Origin: Limobrevibacterium gyesilva | GTDB taxonomy: Bacteria > Pseudomonadota > Alphaproteobacteria > Acetobacterales > Acetobacteraceae | Reading direction: 5' to 3' | DNA length: 64,000 bases | NCBI RefSeq assembly: GCF_025989185.1 | Contig: NZ_JAPDNT010000008.1 | Location: 1-64,000, forward strand | Part shown: positions 41,614 through 50,627 of the stretch, piece by piece | How positions within the stretch are numbered: the stretch's first letter is position 1 | Layout of the letters: each line of letters opens with the position of its first letter | Translations under genes and position numbers: made by a program | The notes under the pieces: generated by a model | Told to the model about the DNA's origin: nothing | The model's database searches: none | What the model saw: the letters and a program-made list of their open reading frames with translations, nothing else

Positions 41614-42417
41614 TCATCGATTCGCAATCCCCCACATCGCGAACAGATGCCGCCGCACCAGGAAGATGAACAGCACGGAGGGGATGATCAGCACGAAGCC
41701 GCCCGCGAACTGCACATGCAGCGGGCTTTCCGACAGCACCGACAGCAGGTAGGCGGTCAGTGTCTTGTGTCGCACGGTCAATACGGTGGCGGCGAACACC
41801 TCGTTCCAGCTGATCACGAAGGCGAAGATCGCGGTCGCCGCGATGCCTGGCAGCGCCAGCGGCAGCACCACGCGCAGGAAGGCGGTGATGCCCGAGCAGC
41901 CGAACACCCAGGCGGCTTCCTCGAACTCGCGCGGGATCGCCTGGAACAGGCTGGCGGAGACCAGCACGGCGAAAGGCAGCGCGAGCGCGGTGTGCATCAG
42001 GCCGACGCCGAGGGGCGTGTCGTACAACCCCAGGCGGATGAAGCTGACGGTCAGCGGCAGCGCCAGGATCGCCACCGGAAACGCCCGCGTCAGCAACACC
42101 ACCAGCCGGAACGCGACCGCGCCGCGAAACGCGAACCGCGCCAGCGCATAGCCCGCCGGCACGCCCAGCAGGATCGAGAAGAGCATGCACAGGACTGCGG
42201 CCTCGACGCTGTACAGCGTGCTGGTCCACACCCCCGCGATGTTCATGAACGCGGTGATGGTGGACAGCGAAAGCTCGGCCGGCCAGAACGATTTCGGCCA
42301 GGAGTTCACCGCATCGCGCCCGCCCACCGCACCCAGCGCGATCAGATACAGCGGCACCAGCACCCACGCGCACAGCACGGCGATGCCGGAGAGGAAGACG
42401 CCACGGCGCAGGGTCAT
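41614..42417 (-). CDS. Sugar ABC transporter permease (MalG type)
   Basis: 267-residue inner-membrane protein with about six helices. The EAA loop reads FEEAAWVFGCSGITAFLRVVLPLALPG, the TLSF... entry is VSFIRLGLYDTPLGVGLMHTAL, and it ends MWGIANR. It starts 13 bases after the MalF-type permease and is followed by the inverted repeat region. It forms the second half of the channel. Confidence 0.94.
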   Translation of the reverse strand: MTLRRGVFLSGIAVLCAWVLVPLYLIALGAVGGRDAVNSWPKSFWPAELSLSTITAFMNIAGVWTSTLYSVEAAVLCMLFSILLGVPAGYALARFAFRGAVAFRLVVLLTRAFPVAILALPLTVSFIRLGLYDTPLGVGLMHTALALPFAVLVSASLFQAIPREFEEAAWVFGCSGITAFLRVVLPLALPGIAATAIFAFVISWNEVFAATVLTVRHKTLTAYLLSVLSESPLHVQFAGGFVLIIPSVLFIFLVRRHLFAMWGIANR

Positions 42418-42430
42418 GATGCGCGCTTCC

Positions 42431-43288
42431 TCATCGCTGTTCCGGCGGCGTGCGCAACGCGAGCAGATAGACCAGCGTCGCCGCCAGCGAAATCACCATC
42501 ACCACGACGGCGTAGGCCGCGGCGACGCCGAAATTCTGGTTGGCGTACTGCCAGGTGAAAGCCTCGCTGACCAGAACGGGGAAGTTGCGGCCACCCAGCG
42601 ACAGCACGATGGCGAACATCTCGAAGGCCAGCACCGTGCGCAGGATCAGCGCGGTCTGGATGCTGGGCTTCAGCAGCGGCAGCATGATCTTCGTGAAACG
42701 CTGCCACGGGGTGGCGCCGAACACGTCGGCGGCCTCGCCGTATTCCTTCGGCACAAGCTGCACGCCGGCGACCAGGATCACCAGCACGATGGCCGTGGCG
42801 CGCCATGCCTCCGCCACCACGATGGCGGCGAGCAGGGCGATCGGTGTCTCGTAGCTCAGCCAGCTCTGCGGGCCCTTCACGACGCCCAGCCAGTTCAGCA
42901 CCGTATTGAGGTAGCCCTGGTCGGTCAGGATCGCCAGCCACACCAGGCCCGCCGCGAGATCCGAGATGCCAAGCGGGATCGACCAGATCCACAGCACGAT
43001 GTCGCGCCCACGCTGCACATGGCGCAGCATCATCGCCATGCCGAGCGCCAGGCACAGCTGCAGCGGCACCACGATCACCACGATTTCGAACGTGTTGATG
43101 ATGGCGTCGGCGAAATTCAGGTCGCCCGCCATCCGCGCGAAATTCGCGGTGCTCCAGGCCGCGCCGCCGGGTCCGTCGGCCTGGAACGCCAACGCCACGG
43201 TCTGCACCAGCGGCACCAGGAACAGCACCGCCAGGAACAGCAGCGACGGCGCGATCAGCAGATAGGGGGCTAAGCGGGTGTTGCGCAT
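42431..43288 (-). CDS. Sugar ABC transporter permease (MalF type)
   Basis: 285 residues; N-terminal helix APYLLIAPSLLFLAVLFLVP is typical of MalF/UgpA. The EAA loop is PKEYGEAADVFGATPWQRFTKI. About six transmembrane helices. It follows the binding protein after 60 bases and precedes the MalG-type permease by 13 bases. Confidence 0.94.
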   Translation of the reverse strand: MRNTRLAPYLLIAPSLLFLAVLFLVPLVQTVALAFQADGPGGAAWSTANFARMAGDLNFADAIINTFEIVVIVVPLQLCLALGMAMMLRHVQRGRDIVLWIWSIPLGISDLAAGLVWLAILTDQGYLNTVLNWLGVVKGPQSWLSYETPIALLAAIVVAEAWRATAIVLVILVAGVQLVPKEYGEAADVFGATPWQRFTKIMLPLLKPSIQTALILRTVLAFEMFAIVLSLGGRNFPVLVSEAFTWQYANQNFGVAAAYAVVVMVISLAATLVYLLALRTPPEQR

Positions 43289-43348
43289 GCGGCATCGGAT
43301 GGAAACGGCGGCTCCGCTTCCATCCGCCCCCTCACCGGACCGACGGCC

Positions 43349-44641
43349 CTACTTGACCTGGCATGCGCCCTGACTCGGCGGGTCCGGCGCCCAGCACGGT
43401 GCACCGGTTTCCGTCAGGATCCGCTGCATCTCCTGGCCCTGGCGGTCGAGCACGGCGCGCGGCTTCTGGCCGCGCAGCACGACCAGCTGGAACGTGTCCA
43501 TGAACACCTTGTCGAACTCGCCGCCTTTCTGGCCGAGGCCGATCGGCAGCAGGCTCGGCAGGGCGTCCTTCGCCCCGCCGGTGGCGGCGATGGCGGCCAC
43601 GGCCAGCTTCAGGCCCGGATCGAGATCCGGCGGCAGGGTGGCCTTGACGACCGGAAAGAAGCCGACGGCGCGGGCCGTGGTGATCTGCGTTTCCGGCTTG
43701 GCGAGATAGTCGATCAGCGCCATCGCGCCGTTGGCGTCCGGCGCTCCCTTGGCCACCGCCAGGCCCGCGAGCACCGGCATGTAGCCGCGACCCTTCGGCC
43801 CGGCCGGCGCAGGGAAGGCCACGAAGTCGTCCGGCTTCTGCCGCAGCGCATCGAGCACACGCGCGACATGATCGAAGCCGATCCACACGTCGCCGGCCAG
43901 CAGCGGCTCCTGCATGAAATTATAGCTGGTGGAGTTCGGGTTCACCGTCTTCCACAGGCCTGCGAACGCCGTCCACATCTTCTCGGCGTCGTCCGATCTG
44001 AACGGCACCACCACGCCGCCGGTGTAGGACGGATACAGGAAGCCCTCGAAGAAGCGGTGCATCAGCCCCTTCGGGCCGGCCGGGAAGCCGAGCATGCGCT
44101 TGCCGGTCTTCTCCTGGATGGCGGCGGCCCAGGCCTGAAGCTGGTCATAGGTCAGGGCGTTGATGTCGGCGCCAGCGGGCAGGTAGGGCAGGGCCTGCCT
44201 GTTCGCCACCATGAGGTAGGTGGCCTGCATCCACGGGATGTACATCTGGTGCCCGGTGCCGAACTGGCCGAGCTTCATCACCTCGTCGGGAATGCCGCGC
44301 TCCTTCAGCCTGGCGGCGAGGTCGTCGAGCGTCATCAGCGCGCCCATCGTCGCCAGCGGCTGCAATTCGCCATGCAGTGCGCCGATCAGGCTGATCGTGT
44401 GCTTGCCGCCCTGCATCTCCGCCTTCACCCGCACCGGCAATGCCGGCGGGTCCTCGGTGACATAGGCGACCGGGGCGGGGGCATCCTTCAGGATCGTGTC
44501 ACGCACTTTCTGCGCTTCCTCGATCGGGCGCATCTGCGTGGACACGAAGACCATGTCCTCGGCGTGTGCCCGCGGCGGCGCGAGCAGCAAGGTGGCGCCG
44601 AGCAGGGCGGCGCTAAGTCCGCGAAGTCCCGGTCGTGTCAT
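43349..44641 (-). CDS. Sugar ABC transporter periplasmic binding protein
   Basis: 430 residues. Sec signal GLSAALLGATLLLAPPRAHA with cleavage before EDMVFVSTQMRP. Family-1 features: a KHTISLIGALHGEL region, WAAAIQEKTGKRMLGFP, and AMALIDYLAKPETQITTARA near the C-terminus. Its start codon lies inside the 3' end of the LacI regulator gene (29-base overlap), so the regulator and the importer are on one transcript with coupled translation. Ligand unknown; the linked glycosidase and esterase suggest an acylated oligosaccharide. Confidence 0.92.
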   Translation of the reverse strand: MTRPGLRGLSAALLGATLLLAPPRAHAEDMVFVSTQMRPIEEAQKVRDTILKDAPAPVAYVTEDPPALPVRVKAEMQGGKHTISLIGALHGELQPLATMGALMTLDDLAARLKERGIPDEVMKLGQFGTGHQMYIPWMQATYLMVANRQALPYLPAGADINALTYDQLQAWAAAIQEKTGKRMLGFPAGPKGLMHRFFEGFLYPSYTGGVVVPFRSDDAEKMWTAFAGLWKTVNPNSTSYNFMQEPLLAGDVWIGFDHVARVLDALRQKPDDFVAFPAPAGPKGRGYMPVLAGLAVAKGAPDANGAMALIDYLAKPETQITTARAVGFFPVVKATLPPDLDPGLKLAVAAIAATGGAKDALPSLLPIGLGQKGGEFDKVFMDTFQLVVLRGQKPRAVLDRQGQEMQRILTETGAPCWAPDPPSQGACQVK

Positions 44642-45710
44642 GTCGTCCTCCCGTATCGCGTTTCAGGTCATCCACGCCGCCGACCGTTCCCTGCGGCGCC
44701 GTCATGGTGGGGGCCGGGCCGTCCGACGCCCGGGCGATCAGCCGCGCGGGCCAGACTTCCTGCATGCCGGCGGGGTCGGCGCCCTCCAGCAACTGCAGCA
44801 ACATCTCCACCATGCGGGCGGCGGCGCGCTCGACCGGCTGCTCGATCGTGGTCAGCGGCGGATCGGTATAGGTGGCCAGCGGCAGGTCGTCGTAGCCGAT
44901 GACGGACACGTCCCGGGCGGCCCGCAAGCCGGCATCGGCCAGGGCGTGCAGGGCGCCCACGGCCAAGCGGTCGGTGGCGCATAGCAGCGCGGTCGGCGGC
45001 GCGGCGTCGGCCAGCAGGGCGCGGGCGGCCAGGAATCCGTTCTCCTCGGTCGGCTCGGCCGCCTGCATGGGGCCGGGCGGAAGCCCCGCCGCCTGCAGCG
45101 CGGCGCGCCACCCGGCTTCGCGGTAATGCGCGAACATGTAGACGGGGGCCGCATTGATCAGGCCGATGCGCCGGTGCCCGAAGCCGATCAGCCGCTCGGT
45201 GGCCTGCCGGCACGCGGCCGCGCCGTCGATGTCCAGGCTGGCGAAGGGCCGTGGCTCATCGCTGCGGCCGTGGGCGACAAACGGCATGCGCTGGTCGAGC
45301 AGATAGCCGATGCGCTCGTCGTGGCGGCGGGTGCGCGCCAGCAGGATGCCGTCGACCCGGCGCCCCTCGACCAGATGCCGATAGGCCCGCATCTCGTCCG
45401 CACCCGGGCGGGCGGTCGTCACCAGCAGGTCGAGTTGCGCCTGATCCAGCCGCGGCCCCATGGCCGCGAGCATGCGCAGGAAGAACGGGTCGTCGAACTG
45501 GCCCGGGGCGGCGGGCAGCACCATGCCCACGGCCTCGCTGCGGCCGTGGCGCAGTCGGCGGGCCGTCTGGTTGGGCCGGTAGTTGATCCGCTCGGCCTCC
45601 GCCGCGACACGCGCACGCGTTGCCGGCGCCACATCGTCGAACCCGCCGAGGGCGCGCGAGACGGTGGTGACGGAGATGCCGAGATTGCGGGCGATGCGGG
45701 CCAATGACAC
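44613..45710 (-). CDS. LacI-family transcriptional regulator
   Basis: 365 residues from a GTG (45708-45710). Helix-turn-helix LARIARNLGISVTTVSRALGG (about residues 3-23) with the hinge helix NQTARRLRHGRSE; the periplasmic-binding-like core follows, containing GFGHRRIGLINAAP and VSVIGYDDLPLATYTDPPLTT. A longer tail than usual overlaps the binding-protein gene for 29 bases. Two AAACGATTTG sites sit just upstream, between it and the divergent cupin gene, and fit self-repression and control of the cupin. Confidence 0.93.
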   Translation of the reverse strand: MSLARIARNLGISVTTVSRALGGFDDVAPATRARVAAEAERINYRPNQTARRLRHGRSEAVGMVLPAAPGQFDDPFFLRMLAAMGPRLDQAQLDLLVTTARPGADEMRAYRHLVEGRRVDGILLARTRRHDERIGYLLDQRMPFVAHGRSDEPRPFASLDIDGAAACRQATERLIGFGHRRIGLINAAPVYMFAHYREAGWRAALQAAGLPPGPMQAAEPTEENGFLAARALLADAAPPTALLCATDRLAVGALHALADAGLRAARDVSVIGYDDLPLATYTDPPLTTIEQPVERAAARMVEMLLQLLEGADPAGMQEVWPARLIARASDGPAPTMTAPQGTVGGVDDLKRDTGGRHDTTGTSRT

Positions 45711-45726
45711 GCGCCAGAGTCATCCG

Positions 45727-45768
45727 AAACGATTTGAGCGTTTGACTTCCCTACGCTTAAACGATTTG
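45727..45768. promoter_or_regulatory. Candidate LacI-type operators between lacI and cupin genes
   Basis: The decamer AAACGATTTG occurs twice as a direct repeat (45727-45736 and 45759-45768), 32 bases or about three helical turns apart. Both contain the central CG of LacI-family sites, and the first also forms an imperfect dyad AAACG/CGTTT (45727-45731 and 45739-45743). A TTGACT at 45742-45747 is a weak -35 candidate for the plus strand. Confidence 0.6.
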
Positions 45769-45804
45769 GTGGTCAATGAGATCGACTTTGTGGGGAGGCA
45801 GCCG

Positions 45805-46182
45805 ATGACCGGACCGGCATCCGCCAACACCTACGCGGCGGGTCAGAGCGACCGGCGTCCCTGGGGCGAATGGGCGGTGCTCGATGCCGGCCCCGGCTAC
45901 GTCGTGAAACGGATCCGGGTCATTCCGGGCGGCATCCTGTCGCTGCAGCGCCATCGCCACCGTGCCGAGGACTGGACGATCGTGGCCGGAGCCGCGCTTG
46001 CCACGTTGGGCACGCGCCAGTTCGAGCTGGCGGCCGGCCAGTCCACGCATATCGACACCGGCGCGGTGCACCGCATCGCCAATCCCGGCACGACCGACAT
46101 GGTGTTCATCGAGGTGCAGACCGGCCCGATCCTGTCCGAGGACGATATCGAGCGGCTGGAGGACAGCTACGGGCGGATCTGA
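45805..46182 (+). CDS. Stand-alone type II mannose-6-phosphate isomerase cupin
   Basis: 125 residues from the ATG at 45805, with GGGGAGG upstream; an upstream open extension would run into the divergent lacI gene. The single cupin domain has VKRIRVIPGGILSLQRHRHRAED (metal-binding His cluster, about residues 31-53), IDTGAVHRIANPG, and ends EDDIERLEDSYGR, the classic C-terminus of ManC-linked isomerases. It converts fructose-6-P and mannose-6-P, or a related keto/aldose pair. Divergent from the LacI gene and probably in its regulon. Its stop lies 3 bases from the convergent SIS gene. Confidence 0.85.
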   Translation: MTGPASANTYAAGQSDRRPWGEWAVLDAGPGYVVKRIRVIPGGILSLQRHRHRAEDWTIVAGAALATLGTRQFELAAGQSTHIDTGAVHRIANPGTTDMVFIEVQTGPILSEDDIERLEDSYGRI

Positions 46183-46185
46183 CTT

Positions 46186-47202
46186 TCAGATCGTCCGGGT
46201 CACTTTCTGCAGCGCCGGCGGTCGGTCGGGGTCCAGGCCGCGCCGGCGGGCGGCGGCCTCGGCGGCCAGATAGAAGCTGACCAGCGCCGGCAGCAGGTCG
46301 GCATCGGGATGCGATGGCGGCAGTACCGGCAGCGCCGTCGCGCCTGCGACCGTTCCGCCGGCAGTCAGCACCGCGGCGCCGCGGGCGGCGAGGCCGGCCA
46401 GAAGCTGCTCGGAATGCGGACGGCTCGCGTCGTTCTGCAGGAAGGCCAGCACCGGGAAGGCGGGCCCTGCCAGCGCCATCGGGCCATGGGCCAGCTCTGC
46501 CGCGCTGAACGCCATGCCGGCGATGCCGCAGGTCTCCGCCAGCTTCAGTGCCGCTTCCTTGGCAATGCCGAGGGCCGGGCCACGCCCGACCGCGAAGATG
46601 CGGTCGGTGTGCGCCAGCACGTGGGTGAGTGGGGACCAGTCCAGTGCCGTGGCCTCGGCGAGCCGGGTCGGCAGCGCCGCCAGCGCCGCGGCGGCCGGTG
46701 CGCCGTCCTGCCATGCATCCACCAGTGCGAGCGAAGCGGCGAGGCTGGCAAGCACGGTCTTGGTGGCGGCCACGCTGCGCTCGGGGCCGGCGGCCATGTC
46801 CAGCACGTGTTCGCAGGCCTGCGCGAGCGGCGAGGCGGCGTTGTTGACGATGGCCAGCGTCAGCGCGCCGGCGGCCCGCGCCTGCTCGGCGGAGGCGAGG
46901 ACGTCGGGGCTGCCGCCGGATTGCGAGATGGCGATGAACAACGCGCCGTGCAGGCGCTGCGGCCGGTGATACACCGACGCGATCGAGGGCATCGCCGCGG
47001 CGGCGACCAGCCCGAGTTGCTTGCCCAGCAGCACGCGCAGATAGGTGCCGGCATGCGACGAACTGCCGCGCGCGCAGACGACGACGAAGGGCGGGTCCAG
47101 CGCGCGCAGCCGGGCGCCGAGTGCGGTGAAGGCGGCGCGCTGCGCCAGGCAGCTTGCAACGGCCTCGGCCGCCGCGATGGTTTCGTCGCGCATCAGGGTC
47201 AT
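46186..47202 (-). CDS. Double-SIS-domain sugar isomerase/deaminase (GlmS-C / AgaS-like)
   Basis: 338 residues from the ATG at 47200-47202. Two SIS domains: the first with VVCARGSSSHAGTYLR and AISQSGGSPDV (phosphate loop), the second with AVGRGPALGIAKEAALKLAE, the Glu-Lys block of the GlmS isomerase family, then SAAELAHGPMAL. These act on amino-sugar phosphates, for example deaminating glucosamine-6-P. No glutaminase domain is present, which favours deaminase/isomerase. It closes the second Dpp-type operon, overlapping permease C by 4 bases, so the transporter ligand is plausibly an amino sugar-containing compound. Confidence 0.88.
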   Translation of the reverse strand: MTLMRDETIAAAEAVASCLAQRAAFTALGARLRALDPPFVVVCARGSSSHAGTYLRVLLGKQLGLVAAAAMPSIASVYHRPQRLHGALFIAISQSGGSPDVLASAEQARAAGALTLAIVNNAASPLAQACEHVLDMAAGPERSVAATKTVLASLAASLALVDAWQDGAPAAAALAALPTRLAEATALDWSPLTHVLAHTDRIFAVGRGPALGIAKEAALKLAETCGIAGMAFSAAELAHGPMALAGPAFPVLAFLQNDASRPHSEQLLAGLAARGAAVLTAGGTVAGATALPVLPPSHPDADLLPALVSFYLAAEAAARRRGLDPDRPPALQKVTRTI

Positions 47203-48017
47203 CGCCGGCTCCGCAGCCTGGGGTCGAGGCGGTCCTGCAGCCCGTCGCCGAACAGGTTGAAGCCCAGCGCCGCGAGCAGGATGGCGGCCCCCGAGAACAC
47301 CGCGGGCCACGGCGAGAAATTCAGGAAGTTGCGGCTTTCCGCCAGCATCCGGCCCAGCGAGGCGGTGGGTGGCTGGGTGCCCAGGCCCAGGAAGGACAGC
47401 GACGCCTCCACCAGGATGGCGGTGGACAGCGACAGGCTGGCCTGCACCAGGATCACCGGGCTGAGGTTCGGCAGCAGGTGGCGGCCGAGGATGCGCCGGT
47501 CGCTGGCGCCGATCGCGCGCGCAGCGGCGACGTATTCGCTGTCCTTCAGCAGCAGCGTGGGGGCCCGCAGCATGCGTGCGAAGATGGGCGTGTAGACGAC
47601 GCCGATGGCGATCGCCGTGCTGAACGCGCCAGGGCCGAGCACGGCGATGATCCCGATCGCCAGCAGGATGATCGGGAAGGCGAACAACACGTCCATCAAC
47701 CGCATGGCCACCTTGTCCATCCAGCCGCCGCGCCACGCCGCCAGCACGCCAAGCGTGCCGCCGACCGCCAGCGCGCCGAGGACGGAGGCGGCCGAGATCG
47801 TGAACAGGGTGCGATAGCCGAACAGCGCGCGCGACAGCGTGTCGCGACCGAAATTGTCGGTGCCCAGCCAATGCGCGGCGCCGGGTCCCTGCAGCCGTGC
47901 CAGGATGTCCTGCACGTTCGGGTCGTACGGCGCGATCCACGGCGATGCCAGCGCCGCCAGCGCCTGCACCACCACCAGCGCGGCGCCCAGCCAGAGCAGC
48001 GGATTGGCCCGGTTCAT
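47199..48017 (-). CDS. Dpp/Opp-type ABC permease C, second system
   Basis: 272 residues from the ATG at 48015-48017 (MNRANPLLWLGAALVV). The AHWLGTDNFGRDTLSRALFGYR segment is diagnostic. The cytoplasmic loop is SEYVAAARAIGASDRRILGRHLLPN, and the end NLFGDGLQDRLDPRLRSRR is classical DppC. It overlaps permease B and the SIS gene by 4 bases each. Confidence 0.95.
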   Translation of the reverse strand: MNRANPLLWLGAALVVVQALAALASPWIAPYDPNVQDILARLQGPGAAHWLGTDNFGRDTLSRALFGYRTLFTISAASVLGALAVGGTLGVLAAWRGGWMDKVAMRLMDVLFAFPIILLAIGIIAVLGPGAFSTAIAIGVVYTPIFARMLRAPTLLLKDSEYVAAARAIGASDRRILGRHLLPNLSPVILVQASLSLSTAILVEASLSFLGLGTQPPTASLGRMLAESRNFLNFSPWPAVFSGAAILLAALGFNLFGDGLQDRLDPRLRSRR

Positions 48018-48961
48018 GTGCGCCGCGCGCGTGGATCGGCGGCGATGTAGAGCAGGTCGACGAGGAAATTGACCAGCACGAAGGTCACGGTCGCCAGCAG
48101 GATCGCCGCCTGGATCAACGGGTAGTTGCGCTCGGCGATGGCGCCGACCATCAGCCGGCCGAGCCCGGGCAGGGCGAACACCTGCTCCACCACCACCGAT
48201 CCGCCGAACAGGTAGCCGGCCATGATGCCGACCGTGGTCAGGAACGGGATCAGCGCGTTGCGCAGGGCATGGGCGAAGATAACGCGGCGTTCGGTCAGCC
48301 CCTTGGCGCGCGCAGTGCGCACGTAGTCCTGGCCGAGCGCCTCCTGCATGGACGCGCGCACCACCCGCGCCAGCGACGCGACCACCGGCAGGGCGAGCGC
48401 GATGGTGGGCAGCAGCATCCGCTGCAGGTTCGCCAACGGGTCCTGCGCGAACGGCACGTAGCCGACCACCTGCATATTCGGCGCCACCGCGGCGGCCCCG
48501 TAGAGCAGCATCGCGCCGAGCCAGAACGACGGCACCGTGATGCCCGCCACCGACAGCACGCGCACCGCGTACTCGGCGGTGGAGGAGCGCAGCGTGGCCA
48601 TCAGGCATCCCGCCGGCAGCGCGATGACGATGGCGGCGGTGAGCGACAGCACAGTGAGCTCGATCGTCACGCCCACGCGGCCGGCGATCTCCTCGATGAC
48701 CGGGCGCCCGGTCCAGACGCTGGTGCCGAGGTCGCCTTGCAGCGCGCCGGCGATCCAGTGCGCGTATTGTGCCACCAGCGTCTGGTCCAGGCCGAGCTGG
48801 TGGCGCAGGGCCGCGATCTTCTCCGGCGAGGCGTCGGCGGCCCCCAGCATCACCTGGGCCGCGTCGCCGGGCACCAGGTGGATCATCAGGAAGGTCAGCA
48901 CCGACACGCCGAAGGCGACGAACAGCAATTCGCCGCCGCGGCTCAGGATCGCCCTGGTCAC
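48014..48961 (-). CDS. Dpp/Opp-type ABC permease B, second system
   Basis: 315 residues from a GTG at 48959-48961 that overlaps the binding-protein stop as GTGA. An upstream reading frame is open for hundreds of codons but is the antisense-like shadow of the binding protein. DppB marks: FLMIHLVPGDAAQVMLGAA, DLGTSVWTGRP, and the loop QDYVRTARAKGLTERRVIFAHALRNALIP. The gene for permease C follows with a 4-base overlap. Confidence 0.94.
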   Translation of the reverse strand: MTRAILSRGGELLFVAFGVSVLTFLMIHLVPGDAAQVMLGAADASPEKIAALRHQLGLDQTLVAQYAHWIAGALQGDLGTSVWTGRPVIEEIAGRVGVTIELTVLSLTAAIVIALPAGCLMATLRSSTAEYAVRVLSVAGITVPSFWLGAMLLYGAAAVAPNMQVVGYVPFAQDPLANLQRMLLPTIALALPVVASLARVVRASMQEALGQDYVRTARAKGLTERRVIFAHALRNALIPFLTTVGIMAGYLFGGSVVVEQVFALPGLGRLMVGAIAERNYPLIQAAILLATVTFVLVNFLVDLLYIAADPRARRT

Positions 48962-50466
48962 GGAGCGATCTTGGCCTCCCGCAGGGTTCGCAGGGAGCGT
49001 GTGGCCATCGGCGTGAAGCCCTGCACGTCGCCGCGCACGGCGGCGAAGAGCGTGCCATAGGCGAGGTCGATCGCGGGCCCCGTGCAGGCCAGGATGCGCT
49101 GGGCGCCGTCGTACAGCTGCTTGCGCGCCTTGGGGTCGGTCTCGGCGCGCGCGGCGATCAGCAGCTTGTCCAGATCGGGATTGGAATACTTGTAGACATT
49201 GGTGGCGCCGCCGGTCTGGAAGGCGCGGCCGAAATAATCGTCGGGGTCCGGGCTGCCGGAGTTCAGTGACACGAAGCCCTCGAAATTGCTGGCGCGCCAG
49301 TCGGCGATGAACTTGCCCTGCTCCTGCACGTTGAGCTGCACGTCGAAGCCGGCCTTGTTGAGCTGGGCCTGCACCACCTGCGCCACATCCACCACCTGCT
49401 GCAGCGAGCCCAGCACGTTCAGCGTGACCTTCAGCTTGCCGGTGATGCCGGCTTCCTGAAGCTTCTTCTGCGCCGCCGCGGCATCGGGCGTGTAGCAGGG
49501 GAATGCGCTGACCGGCAGCGCCCATTGCGTCAGCGCCGGCGACAGCGGCCCGCCCGGCACGCCGCGGCCGAAATACACGGCCTGCACCAGTTGCGCCCGG
49601 TCGATGGCCAGGTTGAATGCTTCGCGCACCGCCGGCTTGTCGAACGGCGCCTTGGACGTGTTCAGGCCGATCAGGCTGTATGCGAGGTCCTGCGTCTGCA
49701 GCAGCCGCACGCCCGGCTTGCCGGCGAGTGCGGCGGCCGCCGCGGCGTCGACGACGGGCATCAGGCGATAGGTGCCGCTGGCGATCCCGGCTTCGCGCGT
49801 GGCGGACTCCGGCACGATGTTGAACTTGAGCCCGCCGAGATAGGGCAGCCCCTTCTCCCAGTAGGCGGGATTGCGTTCCAGCGTGATGTAGGTATCCGGC
49901 ACCCATTCCTTGAACCTGAACGGCCCGGTGCCGACCGGCACGCGGCCCAGCGTCGCGGCGGCCTCGGGTGCGACGATGGCCAGGGTGGCAAGCTGGGACA
50001 GCAACGGCGCGGACGGCGCGTCGAGCGTCAGGCGCAATTCGTTGGCGCCGACCGCCTCCATGCCCTTGATGCCGGTGAAGCGGGAGGCGAAGGGCGAGGC
50101 GGTCTTGGGATCGCGCACGCGTTCGATATTGGCGATGATGTCCTGGGGCGTGACGGCCCGGCCATTGTGGAACGTGGCGCCCGCGCGCAGGCGGAACACG
50201 TAGGTCAGCCCGTCCGGCGACACGGTCCAGGATTCGGCCAGCGACGGCACCGTGCGCAGATCCGTGTCGACGGCCGTGAGGCCCTCGTAGATGTTGCTGT
50301 CGATCAGCGCGGTGGAGAAGGCGGTGGCGACATGCGGGTCAAGCCCGACCGGAGACTGGTCGGTGGCGATCTCCAGCGTCTGCGCCGCGGCCGTCGGCAG
50401 CCCCACGGCGAATGGCAGCATGACCGCGAGGGCGGCGAGCGCGGTGCGGCTTCCGATACGAGTCAT
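48958..50466 (-). CDS. Dpp/Opp-type periplasmic binding protein, second system (family 5)
   Basis: 502 residues from the ATG at 50464-50466, preceded by GGGGGACAG. Sec signal ALAALAVMLPFAVGLPTAAA with cleavage before QTLEIATDQSPVGLDPH. Family-5 features: YVFRLRAGATFHNGRAV, VREAFNLAIDRAQLVQAVYFG, and EGFVSLNSGSPDPDDYFGRA. First gene of a binding-protein/permease B/permease C/SIS operon that contains no ATPase genes. The LacI-linked cupin and SIS enzyme nearby suggest a sugar-containing ligand such as a disaccharide-peptide, but that is a guess. Confidence 0.93.
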   Translation of the reverse strand: MTRIGSRTALAALAVMLPFAVGLPTAAAQTLEIATDQSPVGLDPHVATAFSTALIDSNIYEGLTAVDTDLRTVPSLAESWTVSPDGLTYVFRLRAGATFHNGRAVTPQDIIANIERVRDPKTASPFASRFTGIKGMEAVGANELRLTLDAPSAPLLSQLATLAIVAPEAAATLGRVPVGTGPFRFKEWVPDTYITLERNPAYWEKGLPYLGGLKFNIVPESATREAGIASGTYRLMPVVDAAAAAALAGKPGVRLLQTQDLAYSLIGLNTSKAPFDKPAVREAFNLAIDRAQLVQAVYFGRGVPGGPLSPALTQWALPVSAFPCYTPDAAAAQKKLQEAGITGKLKVTLNVLGSLQQVVDVAQVVQAQLNKAGFDVQLNVQEQGKFIADWRASNFEGFVSLNSGSPDPDDYFGRAFQTGGATNVYKYSNPDLDKLLIAARAETDPKARKQLYDGAQRILACTGPAIDLAYGTLFAAVRGDVQGFTPMATRSLRTLREAKIAP

Positions 50467-50627
50467 ATGGTCTGTCCCCCGTCTCAAGCGCCGCCACCGG
50501 AGCGGCAGCCGGTTCTATCAGATGGCGCCAGGGGCGGAAACCGGGGCCGGTTGCGCGTGCATTCGGTCAGCGTGGAGCGGGCGGCGGCCCCGGTGTTCTG
50601 GAGGCGGGTTCTTCGCGGGCCTTCCGA

